Origin: Burkholderiales bacterium | GTDB lineage: Bacteria > Pseudomonadota > Gammaproteobacteria > Burkholderiales > Casimicrobiaceae | Direction: 5' to 3' | Assembly (NCBI GenBank): GCA_025935435.1 | Contig: JAICVH010000173.1 | Span: 1-5,887 of the forward strand | DNA: 5,887 nucleotides | Part shown: positions 5,472-5,887 of the stretch, in pieces | Layout: every line of letters starts with the position of its first letter | Numbering within the stretch: the stretch's first letter is position 1 | The notes under the pieces: generated by a model | Databases searched by the model: none | Seen by the model: only the letters and a program-made list of their open reading frames with translations | What the model was told of the DNA's origin: nothing | Translations under genes and position numbers: made by a program

Positions 5472-5887
5472 ATGCCTACCTTCGTCTACATGACGAGGTG
5501 CGACGGATGCGGCCACTGCGTCGACATCTGTCCCTCGGACATCATGCACATCGACGAGACCTATCGCCGCGCCTACAACATCGAACCGAACATGTGCTGG
5601 GAGTGCTACTCCTGCGTGAAGGCTTGCCCCCAGCATGCGATCGATGTGCGCGGATACGCCGATTTCGCTCCGCTCGGTCACAGCGTGCGTGTCGATCGCG
5701 ACGAACGCAAGGGCACGATCGCCTGGAGGATCAAGTTCCGCGACGGCACGGAAAAGAATTTCCTGTCGCCCATCACGACGAAGCCGTGGGGGACGGCGAT
5801 TCCCAAGCTCGCCGACGTTGCCGCGCCCACGAAGGAACAGCGCGACAGTCAGCTCCTCTACAACGAGCCGAAATACCTCCGTCTCGA
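5472..5887 (+). CDS. aprB: Adenylylsulfate reductase beta (iron-sulfur) subunit AprB, partial (C-terminus beyond right edge)
   Basis: The first 138 residues are present and the frame is still open at the right edge; the family is usually only somewhat longer, so little is missing. AprB carries two [4Fe-4S] clusters between the FAD of AprA and the electron acceptor. In sulfur oxidisers the enzyme converts sulfite and AMP to APS. Seen: C10, C13, C16 and C20 followed by proline, then C42, C45, C48 and C52 followed by proline, the two ferredoxin-type motifs. W43 directly after C42 is in the position of the tryptophan that in Archaeoglobus AprB lies on the electron path. After the ferredoxin domain come a basic/acidic beta-rich stretch (70-97) and a tail with SPITTKPWGT at 99-108, typical of the AprB extension that wraps AprA. 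It lies 47 bases after aprM with its own ribosome binding site, so an aprMB(A) operon is expected with aprA next. Confidence 0.95.
   Translation, partial: MPTFVYMTRCDGCGHCVDICPSDIMHIDETYRRAYNIEPNMCWECYSCVKACPQHAIDVRGYADFAPLGHSVRVDRDERKGTIAWRIKFRDGTEKNFLSPITTKPWGTAIPKLADVAAPTKEQRDSQLLYNEPKYLRL

Noticed and set aside
5457..5681. 74-codon minus-strand open frame opposite aprB.
   Set aside because: It lies opposite the two ferredoxin motifs of aprB and has no ribosome binding site or recognisable domain.

Overview
The window is GC-rich and tightly packed. It looks like a chromosomal piece of a sulfur-oxidising proteobacterium, probably a beta- or gammaproteobacterial lineage. The main reason is the right end, where a membrane anchor of the AprM type is followed by the start of aprB, the iron-sulfur subunit of dissimilatory adenylylsulfate (APS) reductase. 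The AprM-type anchor is known from sulfur oxidisers such as Thiobacillus and Allochromatium, whereas sulfate reducers usually use QmoABC. The lineage is inferred; no rRNA or other phylogenetic marker is present.

Positions 3890 down to 1 (minus strand) hold one operon-like block, in transcription order: iron-sulfur subunit of a fumarate reductase/succinate dehydrogenase (3890-3147), first membrane anchor (3150-2758), second membrane anchor (2761-2402), class I fumarase alpha subunit (2356-1475), class I fumarase beta subunit (1475-864), and the flavoprotein subunit (867 to beyond the left edge). Four of the five junctions are stop/start overlaps of 1 to 4 bases. The only gap is 45 bases, before the fumarase genes. 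Together the products would interconvert malate, fumarate and succinate at the membrane and exchange electrons with the quinone pool. The flavoprotein is complete enough to show the FAD-binding and catalytic regions. It has cysteine where canonical SdhA/FrdA carry the histidine that holds FAD covalently.

Positions 3891-3992 are a short divergent control region. It has a 7-base inverted repeat and a -10-like hexamer placed six bases before each start codon. Positions 3993-4505 (plus strand) encode a small YfcE/MJ0936-type metallophosphoesterase with all expected metal-binding motifs.

Positions 4506-4599 are a control region with a short perfect palindrome, a -10-like TAGAAT and a consensus ribosome binding site. 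aprM (4600-5424) and aprB (5472 to beyond the right edge) follow; aprA is expected next but lies outside. APS reductase oxidises sulfite plus AMP to APS and passes electrons through AprB and probably AprM to quinone. Two quinone-linked flavoenzyme modules of the same fumarate reductase superfamily therefore sit close together.

No tRNA, rRNA, mobile element, CRISPR array or long repeat was seen. No stretch over 300 bases lacks a gene.
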